From contig NZ_BGJX01000013.1 of the NCBI RefSeq assembly GCF_009811655.1, positions 32,071-96,070 of the forward strand: a stretch of 64,000 bases of DNA. The letters are read 5' to 3'. Below the pieces are notes generated by a model that did not search any database, was not told where the DNA came from, and saw only the letters and a list, made by a program, of their open reading frames with translations. Origin of the DNA: Methylosinus sp. Ce-a6 (GTDB taxonomy: Bacteria; Pseudomonadota; Alphaproteobacteria; Rhizobiales; Beijerinckiaceae). Within the stretch, counting starts at the first letter, position 1. The number at the start of each line of letters is the position of its first letter. Of the stretch, positions 51,439-60,195 are shown piece after piece. Position numbers and translations under genes: made by a program.

Positions 51439-52859
51439 CCGCGCACGTCCTCATCGTTGAAGATGATGAAGACTATATCGCCGAGCTGTCCGCAATCTTT
51501 GGCGGGTTGGCCGCGCCCAGCCGACTGACGGTTGCCCGCAACCGTGACGAGGCGCGTACCCTACTCGACAGCGAGTTCTATGATTTCGCCATTCTGGACC
51601 TGAAGATTCCGACCGGCAACGGCACGCTAGATCTGGACCCAGAACACGGCAAGTTCGTCTTTCATCATGCGCGCAAGGTAACGCCGGGCACGAAGCTGCT
51701 CGTGCTGACATCGTCGCCATCCGACGACTTCATCGCGGACCTGCTCACCCAAAAGCATGACTCGGACATCTGGGGCGAAGGCGCGAAGATCGATACGGTC
51801 GAATTCCTACGGAAGATCAATATCGATCGTGCGCCCATCACGATCGGCAAAGTCGTTGACGCGATCCATGCCCTGGATGGGATCGAGCTCGAGTTGCGCT
51901 CCGTTAATCTCAGTACGGGTGAAGATCGCCTCGTCCGCATCTTCGCCAGACGCTTCGGTGCCATGCGCTGTAGGGCCTCGAAGATAGGTGCCGGACGTTC
52001 TGGTGCCAAGACACTTCGCTTGCAACTGTTCGACGGCAGTGGCGCGCCGCTTCGCGAGGTGGTCGCCAAGCTCGGCTCGCTGGACCGCGTGCAAGACGAA
52101 GACAGGCGGTACGAAGCCAATGTCGTCTTGCTGAACGGCGCGGTCACGCCGCGCAAGATGTCAATGTTGGAGTTCGGAGCCGGGCCGACCGCAGGCCTCT
52201 TCTACCAGCTTGCTCAAGGTCATGATGAGTCGATGTTCGCGGTCATGGCCAAGGAAGACAAACGTGCTGCAAGTGCCGTCGCCGCTACGTCGGCGGCTCT
52301 CGCCGATTGGTCCGCCAGCAAAGCGGAAACGCGACGGACGGTCGCCAAAGTTAGGGCCTGCTGGGTTGAGGATGAGGCAGCCAAAGCGCTTCAGGCGAAA
52401 TATGGGCTCGACTGGGCTGCAGAGTTCGAAGGGAAGCAGCTGCAGACGCGCTGGTGCTGCGTCCATGGCGATCTGCATGGCGAGAACATCCTCGTCGCAA
52501 ATGGCAACAAGATCGTGATCATAGATTACGGCGACGTTGGGATGAGCGCGGCAAGCTATGACCCCGTCAGCCTGGAGCTAAGTGCGGTTCTTCAGCAGAA
52601 CGACACTATCAGTACGGCCTGGCCGAACGAAGCGGCCTGTCGCAAGTGGCATGATCTCGATGCCTATCTGGCGGATTGCCCAATCCCGGGATTCATTCGG
52701 GCGTGCCGGGAGTGGTCGACGGCTGTGGCCGCAGGGCGGCGAGAGATCGCCGCCTCGGCGTACACCTATCTGCTGCGACAGCTCAAATATTCGGACACCG
52801 ACAAGCAACGCATCCTAGCGTTACTCGAAGGAGTGCGCGCGTGTATGGCCTCGACCTGA
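51435..52859 (+). CDS. Receiver domain fused to an aminoglycoside-phosphotransferase-like kinase
   Basis: 474 residues. Residues 1-130 form a response-regulator receiver: VLIVEDDEDY (acidic pocket), AILDLKIP (phospho-acceptor Asp55), LVLTSSPSD (Thr/Ser switch), with a Lys in GEGAK. The C-terminal half is an APH/choline-kinase-type fold: VHGDLHGENILV (catalytic Asp346, Asn351) and VIIDYGDVGM (metal Asp). No DNA-binding domain is present, so phosphorylation from the partner kinase would switch on a small-molecule or protein kinase. Such a fused output is unusual for two-component systems. The ATG overlaps the kinase stop (ATGA). Confidence 0.85.
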   Translation: MTAHVLIVEDDEDYIAELSAIFGGLAAPSRLTVARNRDEARTLLDSEFYDFAILDLKIPTGNGTLDLDPEHGKFVFHHARKVTPGTKLLVLTSSPSDDFIADLLTQKHDSDIWGEGAKIDTVEFLRKINIDRAPITIGKVVDAIHALDGIELELRSVNLSTGEDRLVRIFARRFGAMRCRASKIGAGRSGAKTLRLQLFDGSGAPLREVVAKLGSLDRVQDEDRRYEANVVLLNGAVTPRKMSMLEFGAGPTAGLFYQLAQGHDESMFAVMAKEDKRAASAVAATSAALADWSASKAETRRTVAKVRACWVEDEAAKALQAKYGLDWAAEFEGKQLQTRWCCVHGDLHGENILVANGNKIVIIDYGDVGMSAASYDPVSLELSAVLQQNDTISTAWPNEAACRKWHDLDAYLADCPIPGFIRACREWSTAVAAGRREIAASAYTYLLRQLKYSDTDKQRILALLEGVRACMAST

Positions 52860-53145
52860 TCCTGTGTTCGGGGTCGCCTCTCTCCTTTAGCAAGTGAGGA
52901 AGACCTTTCGGATTGTCCCCGATGCCGGCGTCGAGCCCGCGGGCAGCTCGTTCTCAAGGTGGAGCCTGTCAAAAGCACGGTTCACGAAACCAAGGAGGCG
53001 CCGGGTCTGATCGAAGCTTTGGCCGATCTTCTGCTGGGAACTTGGCCGCAATACCCTCTGGGATGCAGTTGTCGAAGCAGCGAAGGTCCCATTAGGGTCA
53101 GAGTTTCGCGTTGCCGAACGGGGTGGTCGGGCCGCAGGCAGTCGA
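52860..53145. other. Intergenic, no supported gene
   Basis: Short frames on both strands lack starts with ribosome sites. A frame on the minus strand (QKIGQSFDQTRRLLGFVNRAFDRL) may be a worn fragment of a gene. Nothing else seen. Confidence 0.4.
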
Positions 53146-53598
53146 TCAGTCTCGCTCAATACAGAGTAGACCACTTCGACAGTAGAGCGCGAGACATTTC
53201 GAATTACGCCGGTCGAACATCGTCCACGCGGGATCGCCCTCGGCCGTCATGAAGGACGCGACATAGAGACCGTTGTCGAGCGATAGCAAAATCTCTGGCA
53301 GGCGGCCGAACGTCGTAAGTCCGATGACCTCACGACCGACGAGGCGATCAAACATTGGAGCCCAGAGCTCCTCAGCGCTGAAGCTGCCGCATAAAACGGA
53401 CCGCTCGTCCTCGATCCGCCAACTCCATTCGATCATTACTCCGATTTCGCCTTGAGGTGCGGCCGGACTTCCGTCACGGCGGCAACTTGGAGTCAGTTCG
53501 CCCAGTTCGAGGAACAGCGCCGAGCCGTATCCGCGCCAGACGTGCGCGACCGTCATCCCACGCGTCGCTGCTCGAAAATGTTCGATCCAATCGGTCAT
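53146..53598 (-). CDS. Hypothetical protein (150 aa)
   Basis: Soluble and beta-rich, with conserved-looking hydrophobic strands and Trp (MTVAHVWRGYGSALFLELGELTP; GVMIEWSWRIEDERSVLCGSFS; GLTTFGRLPEILLSLDNGLYVASFM; PAWTMFD). Start 53598 (MTDWIEHFRA) is preferred by texture over the ATG 13 codons earlier; neither has a strong ribosome site. It resembles small proteins often found next to toxins or in accessory islands, but no family is assigned. Confidence 0.55.
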   Translation of the reverse strand: MTDWIEHFRAATRGMTVAHVWRGYGSALFLELGELTPSCRRDGSPAAPQGEIGVMIEWSWRIEDERSVLCGSFSAEELWAPMFDRLVGREVIGLTTFGRLPEILLSLDNGLYVASFMTAEGDPAWTMFDRRNSKCLALYCRSGLLCIERD

Positions 53599-53885
53599 GG
53601 GGCAACTATCACGCAGATCGCTAAGTGCGCAAACCACCCAGAGCCGATGGGTAAGAGAGGCGAGTCATCTGGACGCACGCGCGCCGCCATTAGCTCATCG
53701 CGTGCGGAAGGCCGATGCGAGCGTTACGGTTTTCAGCCAGAGCCCAGTTGCTCGCGTGAATGCCGTTTAGGGATGGTTCACGCGATTTCCCGAGCGGGAA
53801 GGTCGCGTCACGTCCGGCCAAAAAGCGTGGAAGTCGGTGCGGCGCACTGAGCCCTCTATATGTTGCAAAGCTGATAGGCACAGCT

Positions 53886-56800
53886 TCATCGAAACGGCGA
53901 CGGAGAGGGCCGAACGATAGAAGGGGCCGGCGAGGGAGGCTCGGGCCGGTGCTTGTCGAGGCGGGACTCGATGTTCTCTTTCGCCTCGCGCAATAGGGCG
54001 GCGTTTCCCTCAACGCCGGCGGCGAGATCGGCGATGTGCGGCGCAACTTCTTCCGTGGCGATCTTCGAGCGCACGCGCTCTCGCGCCTTTCGGCCAGGAT
54101 CCATGGCGTCGGCGGGCCGCCGGTGAAACGTGCGCCCCTGTTCGATGAAGGAATCGATCGACCGCTCTCGCGTGCGCCGGCAGGCCTCGACGAGATCGAG
54201 AGCGAGCGACTTATAGGGTTTGGCGGCCATATCGGCGGCGATCCGCTTCCAGAGATCTTCCGACTCGATCGGCTTGGCGTCGCCGAGCGCGCGGCTGCGC
54301 CTCTCGGCCTCATGGACGGCCGCCTCGGAAATCATCGTCCAGGTCGTGCCCCTGGCCCGGCTTTCCGCGACATAGGCTTTGAAGGCGGTGATGCCGGCGC
54401 TGCCGCGCGGCAGGGCGTCGATATGCTCATCCGAAGTGACGCCTTGCGCCGCGTCGATCGTCAGCGCATGGCCGAAGCCGAGCATCAGCCGCTTGGTGAC
54501 GGGATCGGTCAGACGGCGCCATTCGACCTCTCCGATCTGACCTTTGGCGTTCTGGAGCAGGAGGCCGCCGGCGGTCTTCCCGACCACTTTGACGACATGG
54601 CCGTTATAGCCGATCGGGCCTTCCTTGCCGTCGATCTTGGCCCAGGTGTAGCGGTAGAGGCGCAAATGGTCGCCGGTGGCGATCGGCAGGTCGAAGGCGT
54701 GCGGCTCCTTCGCGCCGCGCGGCGCGATCGCCTTGTGAACGGTCTCATCGGCGCCGATCTCGCCCCGCGCTTTGAGCCGCGTCCGGATCGCCATGCTGAT
54801 GGCGGCCGCGTCCTCATTGGTCGGCGCGGAGATCGTGATTCCCCGCTTCGAGCCGGCGGCGTCGAGAATGTCCCGCCGGCTGACATAAAATTCAGCGATC
54901 TTTGCAGCCACCTGGTCGAAATCGCCGCCGACCAGCATGGCCGTTCCCTCGGCGCGCTTCATCGCGAGAGCGGACTCGGCCTCGGAGTCGCGGAACATGC
55001 CGGCGATCTGGCGGTCGCGCCGATCGACCTGACGGACGGCGGTGAGGAGTTCGGGTTGCGCCGATTTCGGCAGGGCGCGACGCAGGATTTCGATCGTGTC
55101 GCCAGCCTCGATCGCCTGCGCCTGCTCGCGGTCGCCCAGCGCCTTGATGGTCATGCCGGTCTGGGCCTGCAGCTCGAGCAGCCGCAGCATCGGCCGCGGC
55201 GCGATCTGGCTGATCTCGTCAATGACGAGGATTGTGTTGCGAGTGGGCATGAACTCGCCGGCCTCGACGGATTTCAGAAATGGCTCCAACGCGCGGGTCT
55301 GCAAGATGCCGGCGTCCTGCAGCGCGTCGGCCTGCCGCCATGCGGTCGAGACGCCGACGATCTCGCGGCCCGAGGCGTCGAAGCGCGTGTCGGCCTTCCA
55401 GGCGGCGACGAGAGGCCGCAGCAGCGTGGATTTGCCCGCGCCGGCGACGCCAGTGAGGAGCGACAGCGCGCCGCCCCGGCCGAGCGCATAGATCGCGGCC
55501 TTTTGCACGGCGCCATGCTCTGGTTCGCTGTCAAAATCGAGACCCGATGCCTCTATGGCGCGGCGGATGTCGCCGGCCGCCAGCGCGCCGGACGTGTCGA
55601 GCGCGGCGCGCGCGGCATGGTCGCGGAGGCTCTCCTCGACGCGGATCTGTGCGGAATTGGTGACGCGGAGCACCTGCCGCGGCTCGTCCTCGGGATTCTC
55701 GCGCTTCGCCCAGGCGGCGACCAGATCGACGTGCTCGCCGTGAAGATCTATCCCCTTGCGCTCGATCAGCTCGACAACCCGGTCGATATCCTTGACGCCG
55801 CCGGCGACGCCCACCCCGATCAAGCCGCGGGCGGCGTGGATGCGAAGACGATCATGGTCGATGACGGCGGCCGTGTGGAACTCCTCGGCGAGATGTTTCG
55901 CCGCGAAGGCGTAGGCCTGCTCGAAGCGCTCCTCATTCGTCAGCGCGGCGATCTTCGCGTCCTCCATGACGGTCGAGTGTTCCCAGCCCATCGCCTCGGC
56001 CTGGTCGCGCCAGATTTTATGATCGGTCTTTTCGCCATGCTTGGCGAGGCGCGCGGCCGCCGCCGCCTCACGGAGGATTTCGGCTTTCTTTTCCGCGGAG
56101 ATGTCGTCCCAGTCGAGCCCTTGGCCGGCCGCGAAGGCCTTGGCGTTGCGCAGGACCTGATGGGTGCTCTTGCTGAAGGCCTCATTGGCGAATTGCGGAA
56201 TCGCGAGGATGACGGCGGCTTGCTCCTTATCGTCATAGGCGACGCGAATACCGAGCATGCGCAGCTCATCGGCGAGGACGGCCTGGGCGAATGCGCCGAA
56301 CTCGTGGACGCGGGCGTGGAGGCGCTGGGTGTCGAGCGATCCGATATGGCCTTCGCCGGTGACGACCAGATTGAACAGCGCATTGTGGATGTGATCGTGG
56401 GGATCGCCGGCGATCGGCGCTTCGAGGAGGTAGGTCGCTCCCTCGCGGCCGTCCTGGACCGGCAGGGTCGGACGGGCGATATAATGCTTGAAGCTCACCC
56501 ACCCGACCGCGCCGGGATCGGCGCCGCTCTCCCCCGCGCGCCCGCGCCGCGCCCAGCCGATCTCGCGGGCGACATAGCGCATCGCCGCGTCATTGGCGCG
56601 ATAGATGGCGTTGCGGATGGCGGAGGCCTCCGCTGGATCCTGCGCGAATTCGGCGGCGAGCGTCACGGATTTGTGGGGCGAGAAGGTGAAGTCGTAACCG
56701 CTGATTTCTCGCTTGTGCTTCGACCAAGCCTCTCCCGTGTCGGCGCGCTTCCCCTCGAAGAGCCGGTCGAGCTCCTCGTCCTTGGGCGCATGGTGAGAAT

Positions 56801-57026
56801 TGATGCCGAGCGCGCGGGCGACCGAGAGCGGCATGTCCGCTCGCCACGCCGGCCCGGCGTCGCGGCCGGTGTAGTAGCTGGTGAGGCGCGAGCCGGGCTC
56901 CAGCTGCTGCTGGCCGAGGGCCTCGGTCGCCTGCTCTTGCGGCGGCGGGCCGAGCCTCGCCTCCGTGAAATACATGCGGACGAGCTTGCCGTCGGACGCT
57001 GCGGCGAACTTGCGGAAAGTGATCAT
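53886..57026 (-). CDS. traA: MobF-family relaxase-helicase (TraA/TrwC-like)
   Basis: 1046 residues. The relaxase domain has paired Tyr (SYYTG, 50-54), the FTFSPHKSVTL block, and the metal triad HDHIH (His210, 212, 214). The helicase domain has Walker A GVAGAGKST (526-534) and Walker B TILVIDEISQ, then RecD-like motifs (QGVTSDEH). It nicks oriT, stays bound to the 5' end and unwinds the transferred strand; the coupling ATPase would be DotL. The C-terminus is a charged tail with Pro-rich end. An accessory gene lies 3 bases upstream in the same operon. Confidence 0.92.
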   Translation of the reverse strand: MITFRKFAAASDGKLVRMYFTEARLGPPPQEQATEALGQQQLEPGSRLTSYYTGRDAGPAWRADMPLSVARALGINSHHAPKDEELDRLFEGKRADTGEAWSKHKREISGYDFTFSPHKSVTLAAEFAQDPAEASAIRNAIYRANDAAMRYVAREIGWARRGRAGESGADPGAVGWVSFKHYIARPTLPVQDGREGATYLLEAPIAGDPHDHIHNALFNLVVTGEGHIGSLDTQRLHARVHEFGAFAQAVLADELRMLGIRVAYDDKEQAAVILAIPQFANEAFSKSTHQVLRNAKAFAAGQGLDWDDISAEKKAEILREAAAAARLAKHGEKTDHKIWRDQAEAMGWEHSTVMEDAKIAALTNEERFEQAYAFAAKHLAEEFHTAAVIDHDRLRIHAARGLIGVGVAGGVKDIDRVVELIERKGIDLHGEHVDLVAAWAKRENPEDEPRQVLRVTNSAQIRVEESLRDHAARAALDTSGALAAGDIRRAIEASGLDFDSEPEHGAVQKAAIYALGRGGALSLLTGVAGAGKSTLLRPLVAAWKADTRFDASGREIVGVSTAWRQADALQDAGILQTRALEPFLKSVEAGEFMPTRNTILVIDEISQIAPRPMLRLLELQAQTGMTIKALGDREQAQAIEAGDTIEILRRALPKSAQPELLTAVRQVDRRDRQIAGMFRDSEAESALAMKRAEGTAMLVGGDFDQVAAKIAEFYVSRRDILDAAGSKRGITISAPTNEDAAAISMAIRTRLKARGEIGADETVHKAIAPRGAKEPHAFDLPIATGDHLRLYRYTWAKIDGKEGPIGYNGHVVKVVGKTAGGLLLQNAKGQIGEVEWRRLTDPVTKRLMLGFGHALTIDAAQGVTSDEHIDALPRGSAGITAFKAYVAESRARGTTWTMISEAAVHEAERRSRALGDAKPIESEDLWKRIAADMAAKPYKSLALDLVEACRRTRERSIDSFIEQGRTFHRRPADAMDPGRKARERVRSKIATEEVAPHIADLAAGVEGNAALLREAKENIESRLDKHRPEPPSPAPSIVRPSPSPFR

Positions 57027-57029
57027 CGC

Positions 57030-57347
57030 TCAGGCCTTGGCGAGGGAAGAAAAGCGCTTTTCCAGGGCTTCGACGGTCTTGTCCGGGAGGCTTTGCTGCA
57101 TGTCGACGAGGAGCTCGACGGTCTTGCGCGAGAGGATGAGCTGCTCGCGGTTCTGCGCGATCAGATGGGCGAGCAAATCGCTCAAGGTCGGCTCGCCGGC
57201 GTCGTCCTTGGGCGTGAGGAGGGCGATGATCTCGTCGAGGCGGGCGATGGTGATGCGGATCTGCTCGTTCTGAAGGCCGACCGCTTCGACGATCTGGTGG
57301 GCTTCCTGCTCGACGCGAGCGAGCCCTTCTTTCAATTCCTCGGACAT
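57030..57347 (-). CDS. Small coiled-coil relaxosome-associated protein
   Basis: 105 residues with GGAGG 9 bases before the ATG at 57347. Almost entirely helical (LKEGLARVEQEAHQIVEAVGLQNEQIRITIARLDEIIALL ... LLAHLIAQNREQLILSRKTVELLVDMQQSL), suggesting a coiled-coil oligomer. It ends 3 bases from the relaxase start. Relaxase operons often begin with such DNA-binding or recruitment factors; this one has no recognised DNA-binding motif. Confidence 0.65.
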   Translation of the reverse strand: MSEELKEGLARVEQEAHQIVEAVGLQNEQIRITIARLDEIIALLTPKDDAGEPTLSDLLAHLIAQNREQLILSRKTVELLVDMQQSLPDKTVEALEKRFSSLAKA

Positions 57348-57504
57348 GATTGCGCCTCCGCCACGAGCGCGAAGGGTCGTCGGAGTCCGCGCGAATGAAA
57401 ACGATCGGCTCCGAAAGATTCGGGGCGGCGTCCGGCGCCGGCGGCGCGCGGCCCGTGACATCAGCTGTCATGGGCGCTCACACCACGCCGCGCCGGGGGC
57501 CGCT
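57348..57504. other. Candidate oriT region
   Basis: The gap between the relaxase operon and the HU/IHF gene has the inverted repeat tgaca-tcagc-tgtca (about 57457-57471) inside a GC-rich stretch. MobF origins usually lie beside the relaxase operon and carry inverted repeats near the nick. No nick consensus was recognised, so this is placement only. Confidence 0.3.
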
Positions 57505-57816
57505 CTACGGAGAATCATCGGCGGCCGGGGATGCTCCCGACGCCGCCACGGCCGATTTGAGATGTGGCGCCGCTTTGAACACGACGACCCGACGCGACGA
57601 GATGAGAGCGGCGGCGCCGGTTTTCGGATTGCGGCCCGGGCGAGCGTTCTTGGAGCGGATGCGAAAAGTGCCGAAGCCGCGGAGCTTTACGTCTTCTCCG
57701 CTGGTCAGGGCGGACAGCATTTCCTCGAGTGCGCAATCGAGCAGGGCTTTTGCGTCCGCGCGGGAGAGACCGGGGATGCGGGCGTAAATGGCGTGCGCGA
57801 GGTCGTCGCGCGTCAC
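57505..57816 (-). CDS. HU/IHF-family DNA-bending protein
   Basis: 103 residues from a GTG at 57816, chosen because AGGAG lies about 5 bases upstream. The family pattern is clear: VTRDDLAHAIYARIPGLSRADAKALLDCALEEMLSALTSGEDVKLRGFGTFRIRSKNARPGRNPKTGAA, with the DNA-intercalating RNPKTG arm, and a short Ala/Ser-rich tail. IHF bends oriT in many relaxosomes, so its position next to the relaxase operon fits a role in DNA processing. Confidence 0.85.
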   Translation of the reverse strand: MTRDDLAHAIYARIPGLSRADAKALLDCALEEMLSALTSGEDVKLRGFGTFRIRSKNARPGRNPKTGAAALISSRRVVVFKAAPHLKSAVAASGASPAADDSP

Positions 57817-57977
57817 CGTGCTCCTGGAAACAGCTGCGTCCAAAATCCCATCCGGCTTTCCGCCGTTCCCTCGAAAACACACCGCGTCGCCCGCAGGGCG
57901 AACCGAATCAAATTGCGGCTGGTGAATGTCTAACCCGCAGGTAGGGGGCGGACCAGCGCCGCCCGAGCTTGGTATTT

Positions 57978-58071
57978 GGTCACTGCGGTTTTTCGTTGGC
58001 AATCCCAGCGGGGAGCCGGCTGCTCGCATGCAGGCTCTATGGCGAGGATGCGCCAGAATTTCACATTCGGC
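57978..58071 (+). repeat. Direct repeat, right copy
   Basis: Diverged second copy of the 40787-40841 motif: cactgcggt, then ctatggcgaggatgcgccagaa (58038-58059) and acattcgg. It is longer by about 40 bp in the spacer. The two copies share orientation and lie 17.2 kb apart. Confidence 0.45.
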
Positions 58072-58081
58072 CGAGACGCCG

Positions 58082-58564
58082 ATGAACGATCAGAGCGCGC
58101 GCCGCCGGCTCGACCGCCTTCCGGGCTTGACTCGACTTGCGGCATGTTCTCTTTATGTTCGCATGAGCGAGCGGCGCATCCCGGAGAACACCAGCGGCTA
58201 CGCCAGATGGCTGGCGGATCAAATCGCGAAGCGGACCAGCGGCATCCGCCTGAGCCCGACAACCTCGCTCTTCGTCGGCATGGCGCTCGAGGGCTATGCG
58301 GATTGGCTCGATCGCACGGAGGCGAAGACGCTTCCTTTTGTCGTGACGGCGATCGAGCCGGCCGACACGGGCGCCAGCGAGGTCGTGGCTGCGGCGCTCA
58401 ATCTGCACGTCGCCACAGCCGCCTATACGGCGGCGATTATGACGCGGCCCGGCGCTCGCATCATGCTGCGTCACGGGACGAGGGTCGTTTCGGTTTCAGA
58501 CAAACAATCAACGGGCGACGCCGCGCCTGATGCCGATCGGCAGACACAAGCGCACCCGGAATAG
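58082..58564 (+). CDS. Hypothetical protein (160 aa)
   Basis: The better-conserved part is SERRIPENTSGYARWLADQIAKRTSGIRLSPTTSLFVGMALEGYADWLDRTEAK, a helical segment, followed by a hydrophobic stretch (VATAAYTAAIMTRPG). The start could be 58082 or the ATG at 58163; neither has a strong ribosome site. Similar small plasmid proteins exist but I cannot name a family. Confidence 0.5.
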   Translation: MNDQSARRRLDRLPGLTRLAACSLYVRMSERRIPENTSGYARWLADQIAKRTSGIRLSPTTSLFVGMALEGYADWLDRTEAKTLPFVVTAIEPADTGASEVVAAALNLHVATAAYTAAIMTRPGARIMLRHGTRVVSVSDKQSTGDAAPDADRQTQAHPE

Positions 58565-58648
58565 ACGCCTCTCGAGTAAGTGCGTTCAAAGCCCGATCGC
58601 GCCGATCGGCTCGGCTTCTCGCCATAATTTACGGGAGCCCTTCGGAGG

Positions 58649-59329
58649 TCAGGCGTCGACCTCGGCCACTATTGGAGCCGTCAGGCTGGCGTCGTCATCG
58701 CCGGCGCCCGAGCGATTGACTCGGTTCGAGACCACCCATTCGCGCAGAGCGTCAGTCGGGGGCGGCCGCAAAAGGGCGCCCGGCTCCGCGCCGGTCAGCC
58801 ATGCATCGAAGTCCGGCGGCGCTAGCAGGACCGGCATTCGATCGTGAAACCGTGACATCCATTCATTGGCGGCGCCGACGACGATCGTCGCCGAGAGGAG
58901 CGGCTCCGTCGTTTCAGGGTCGCGCCAGCTCTCCCACAGGCCTGCGAAGGCCAGCGGCTCCCCGGCCGGCGAAGAGAAATAATGGGGGGTTTTCGCGCCG
59001 GCTTTCCCAGTCCATTCGTAGAATCCGGACGCCACAACGATGCACCGCCGCGACTTGAAGGCGGAGCGGAACATCGGCTTTTCGGCGACGCTCTCGGCGC
59101 GCGCATTGAATGTCGAAGGGAGCTCCTTCAGCGGCTTCTTCCACCACGACGGGACGAGCCCCCAACGCATCGGGAGAATTTCTCGGCCCGCCTCGCCAGA
59201 TCGCACGACGTCGATCGTTGTGGTGGGCGCGATATTGTAACGGGGTCGCAGGTTCCGCGGCGGCCCGATCACGCTCAGAAAAGCATGCACTTCCGCCCAG
59301 GTATAGGATTGGGTGAACCGCCCGCACAT
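58649..59329 (-). CDS. SRAP (HMCES/YedK) abasic-site DNA-protein crosslinking protein
   Basis: 226 residues beginning MCGRF, so that after Met removal Cys2 is the catalytic residue that crosslinks abasic sites in single-stranded DNA; this fixes the start at 59329. Other SRAP signatures are RYNIAPT, MRWGLVPSWW, FNARAESV, CIVVASGFYEW (active-site Glu), and SRFHDRMPVLL (His). Plasmid-borne copies may protect the single strand during transfer. Confidence 0.92.
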   Translation of the reverse strand: MCGRFTQSYTWAEVHAFLSVIGPPRNLRPRYNIAPTTTIDVVRSGEAGREILPMRWGLVPSWWKKPLKELPSTFNARAESVAEKPMFRSAFKSRRCIVVASGFYEWTGKAGAKTPHYFSSPAGEPLAFAGLWESWRDPETTEPLLSATIVVGAANEWMSRFHDRMPVLLAPPDFDAWLTGAEPGALLRPPPTDALREWVVSNRVNRSGAGDDDASLTAPIVAEVDA

Positions 59330-59445
59330 GGACGCAGGATACGCTACGCTCGGCGCGAACGGAAGCCGAGTCGCCGCAGCGGGTTCCCCCATGATCTTTC
59401 GCCGGACAGTCCAAGCATCTGCATCTCGGCGTTGTGGTCGGGCGT

Positions 59446-60144
59446 TTAGAAGATGTCCTTGTTGATCTGAGTTTTTTTCAGGTTTCCCGCGAGGGTGTCT
59501 GCGAGATCCACGGCGCCTCCGCCATATCCGTTTGCGCCGACCGTGAACTGCATGGCTGCCGTTTCAAAGCAGAGGGTCTCACGCCCGAAGAGTCGCGCGC
59601 CTCCTCTCCAGATGCTTCCCGTCGCGACTCTCAACTTGTAGACGCCAGGGTCCAGCCTCGTCTCCGCACGTCTTCCAGGGCCGATGAACAGCAGGGCGAT
59701 CTGCCGGTTCGGGCCTTCTTCCACCACCTTGATCGCGAAGGATTTGTTTCCCGACGGGCTCGCGATGGTGAGCGGGTTCATGGCCGTGCGTGATGCAGTC
59801 GTCCATTGCACGCCTTCCCGTATCGGGACCGGAGGCGACGTGTCCGGGACGAGGAAATCATAGGCCGCCTGGAACAGGCCCGCCTTGACGCAGACGGCGA
59901 GCACAAATGTGATCGCCAAGGCGATGTTGGCCCGCGCGACGTTCCGATCGATGAGAATGGGCGGCCCGGGTCTCTGGCGCCGCCCCTCCCATGGATCCGC
60001 GTCGCGCGACCTGTCCGTCCAAGGCTGCTTCGACGCCTCGGCAGGAGGAGAGTCATCGAGCTTCGGCGTCCGTTTTCGTGGCTCGAAATTCGGCCTTGGA
60101 CGGTTGGCCGGCATTCCTCCCCATGGATCGAATCTGTCGCCCAC
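59446..60144 (-). CDS. Membrane-anchored hypothetical protein
   Basis: 232 residues: a Pro/Arg-rich cytoplasmic N-terminus, one membrane helix (NIALAITFVLAVCVKAGLFQ), and a C-terminal beta-rich domain (KSFAIKVVEEGPNRQIALLFIGPGRRAETRLDPGVYKLRVATGSIWRGGARLFGRETLC ... AGNLKKTQINKDIF). That block recurs in proteins of plasmids and phages as I recall, without a known function. Confidence 0.6.
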   Translation of the reverse strand: MGDRFDPWGGMPANRPRPNFEPRKRTPKLDDSPPAEASKQPWTDRSRDADPWEGRRQRPGPPILIDRNVARANIALAITFVLAVCVKAGLFQAAYDFLVPDTSPPVPIREGVQWTTASRTAMNPLTIASPSGNKSFAIKVVEEGPNRQIALLFIGPGRRAETRLDPGVYKLRVATGSIWRGGARLFGRETLCFETAAMQFTVGANGYGGGAVDLADTLAGNLKKTQINKDIF

Positions 60145-60195
60145 GGCTCTCCTCCTCGTCCGCTCGAGAGGATATTTCTTGCTATGCGTTTCCTA

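Noticed and set aside
54036..57398. Very long plus-strand open frame opposite the relaxase
   Set aside because: It is the antisense shadow of the relaxase in GC-rich DNA; no family motifs and no ribosome site.
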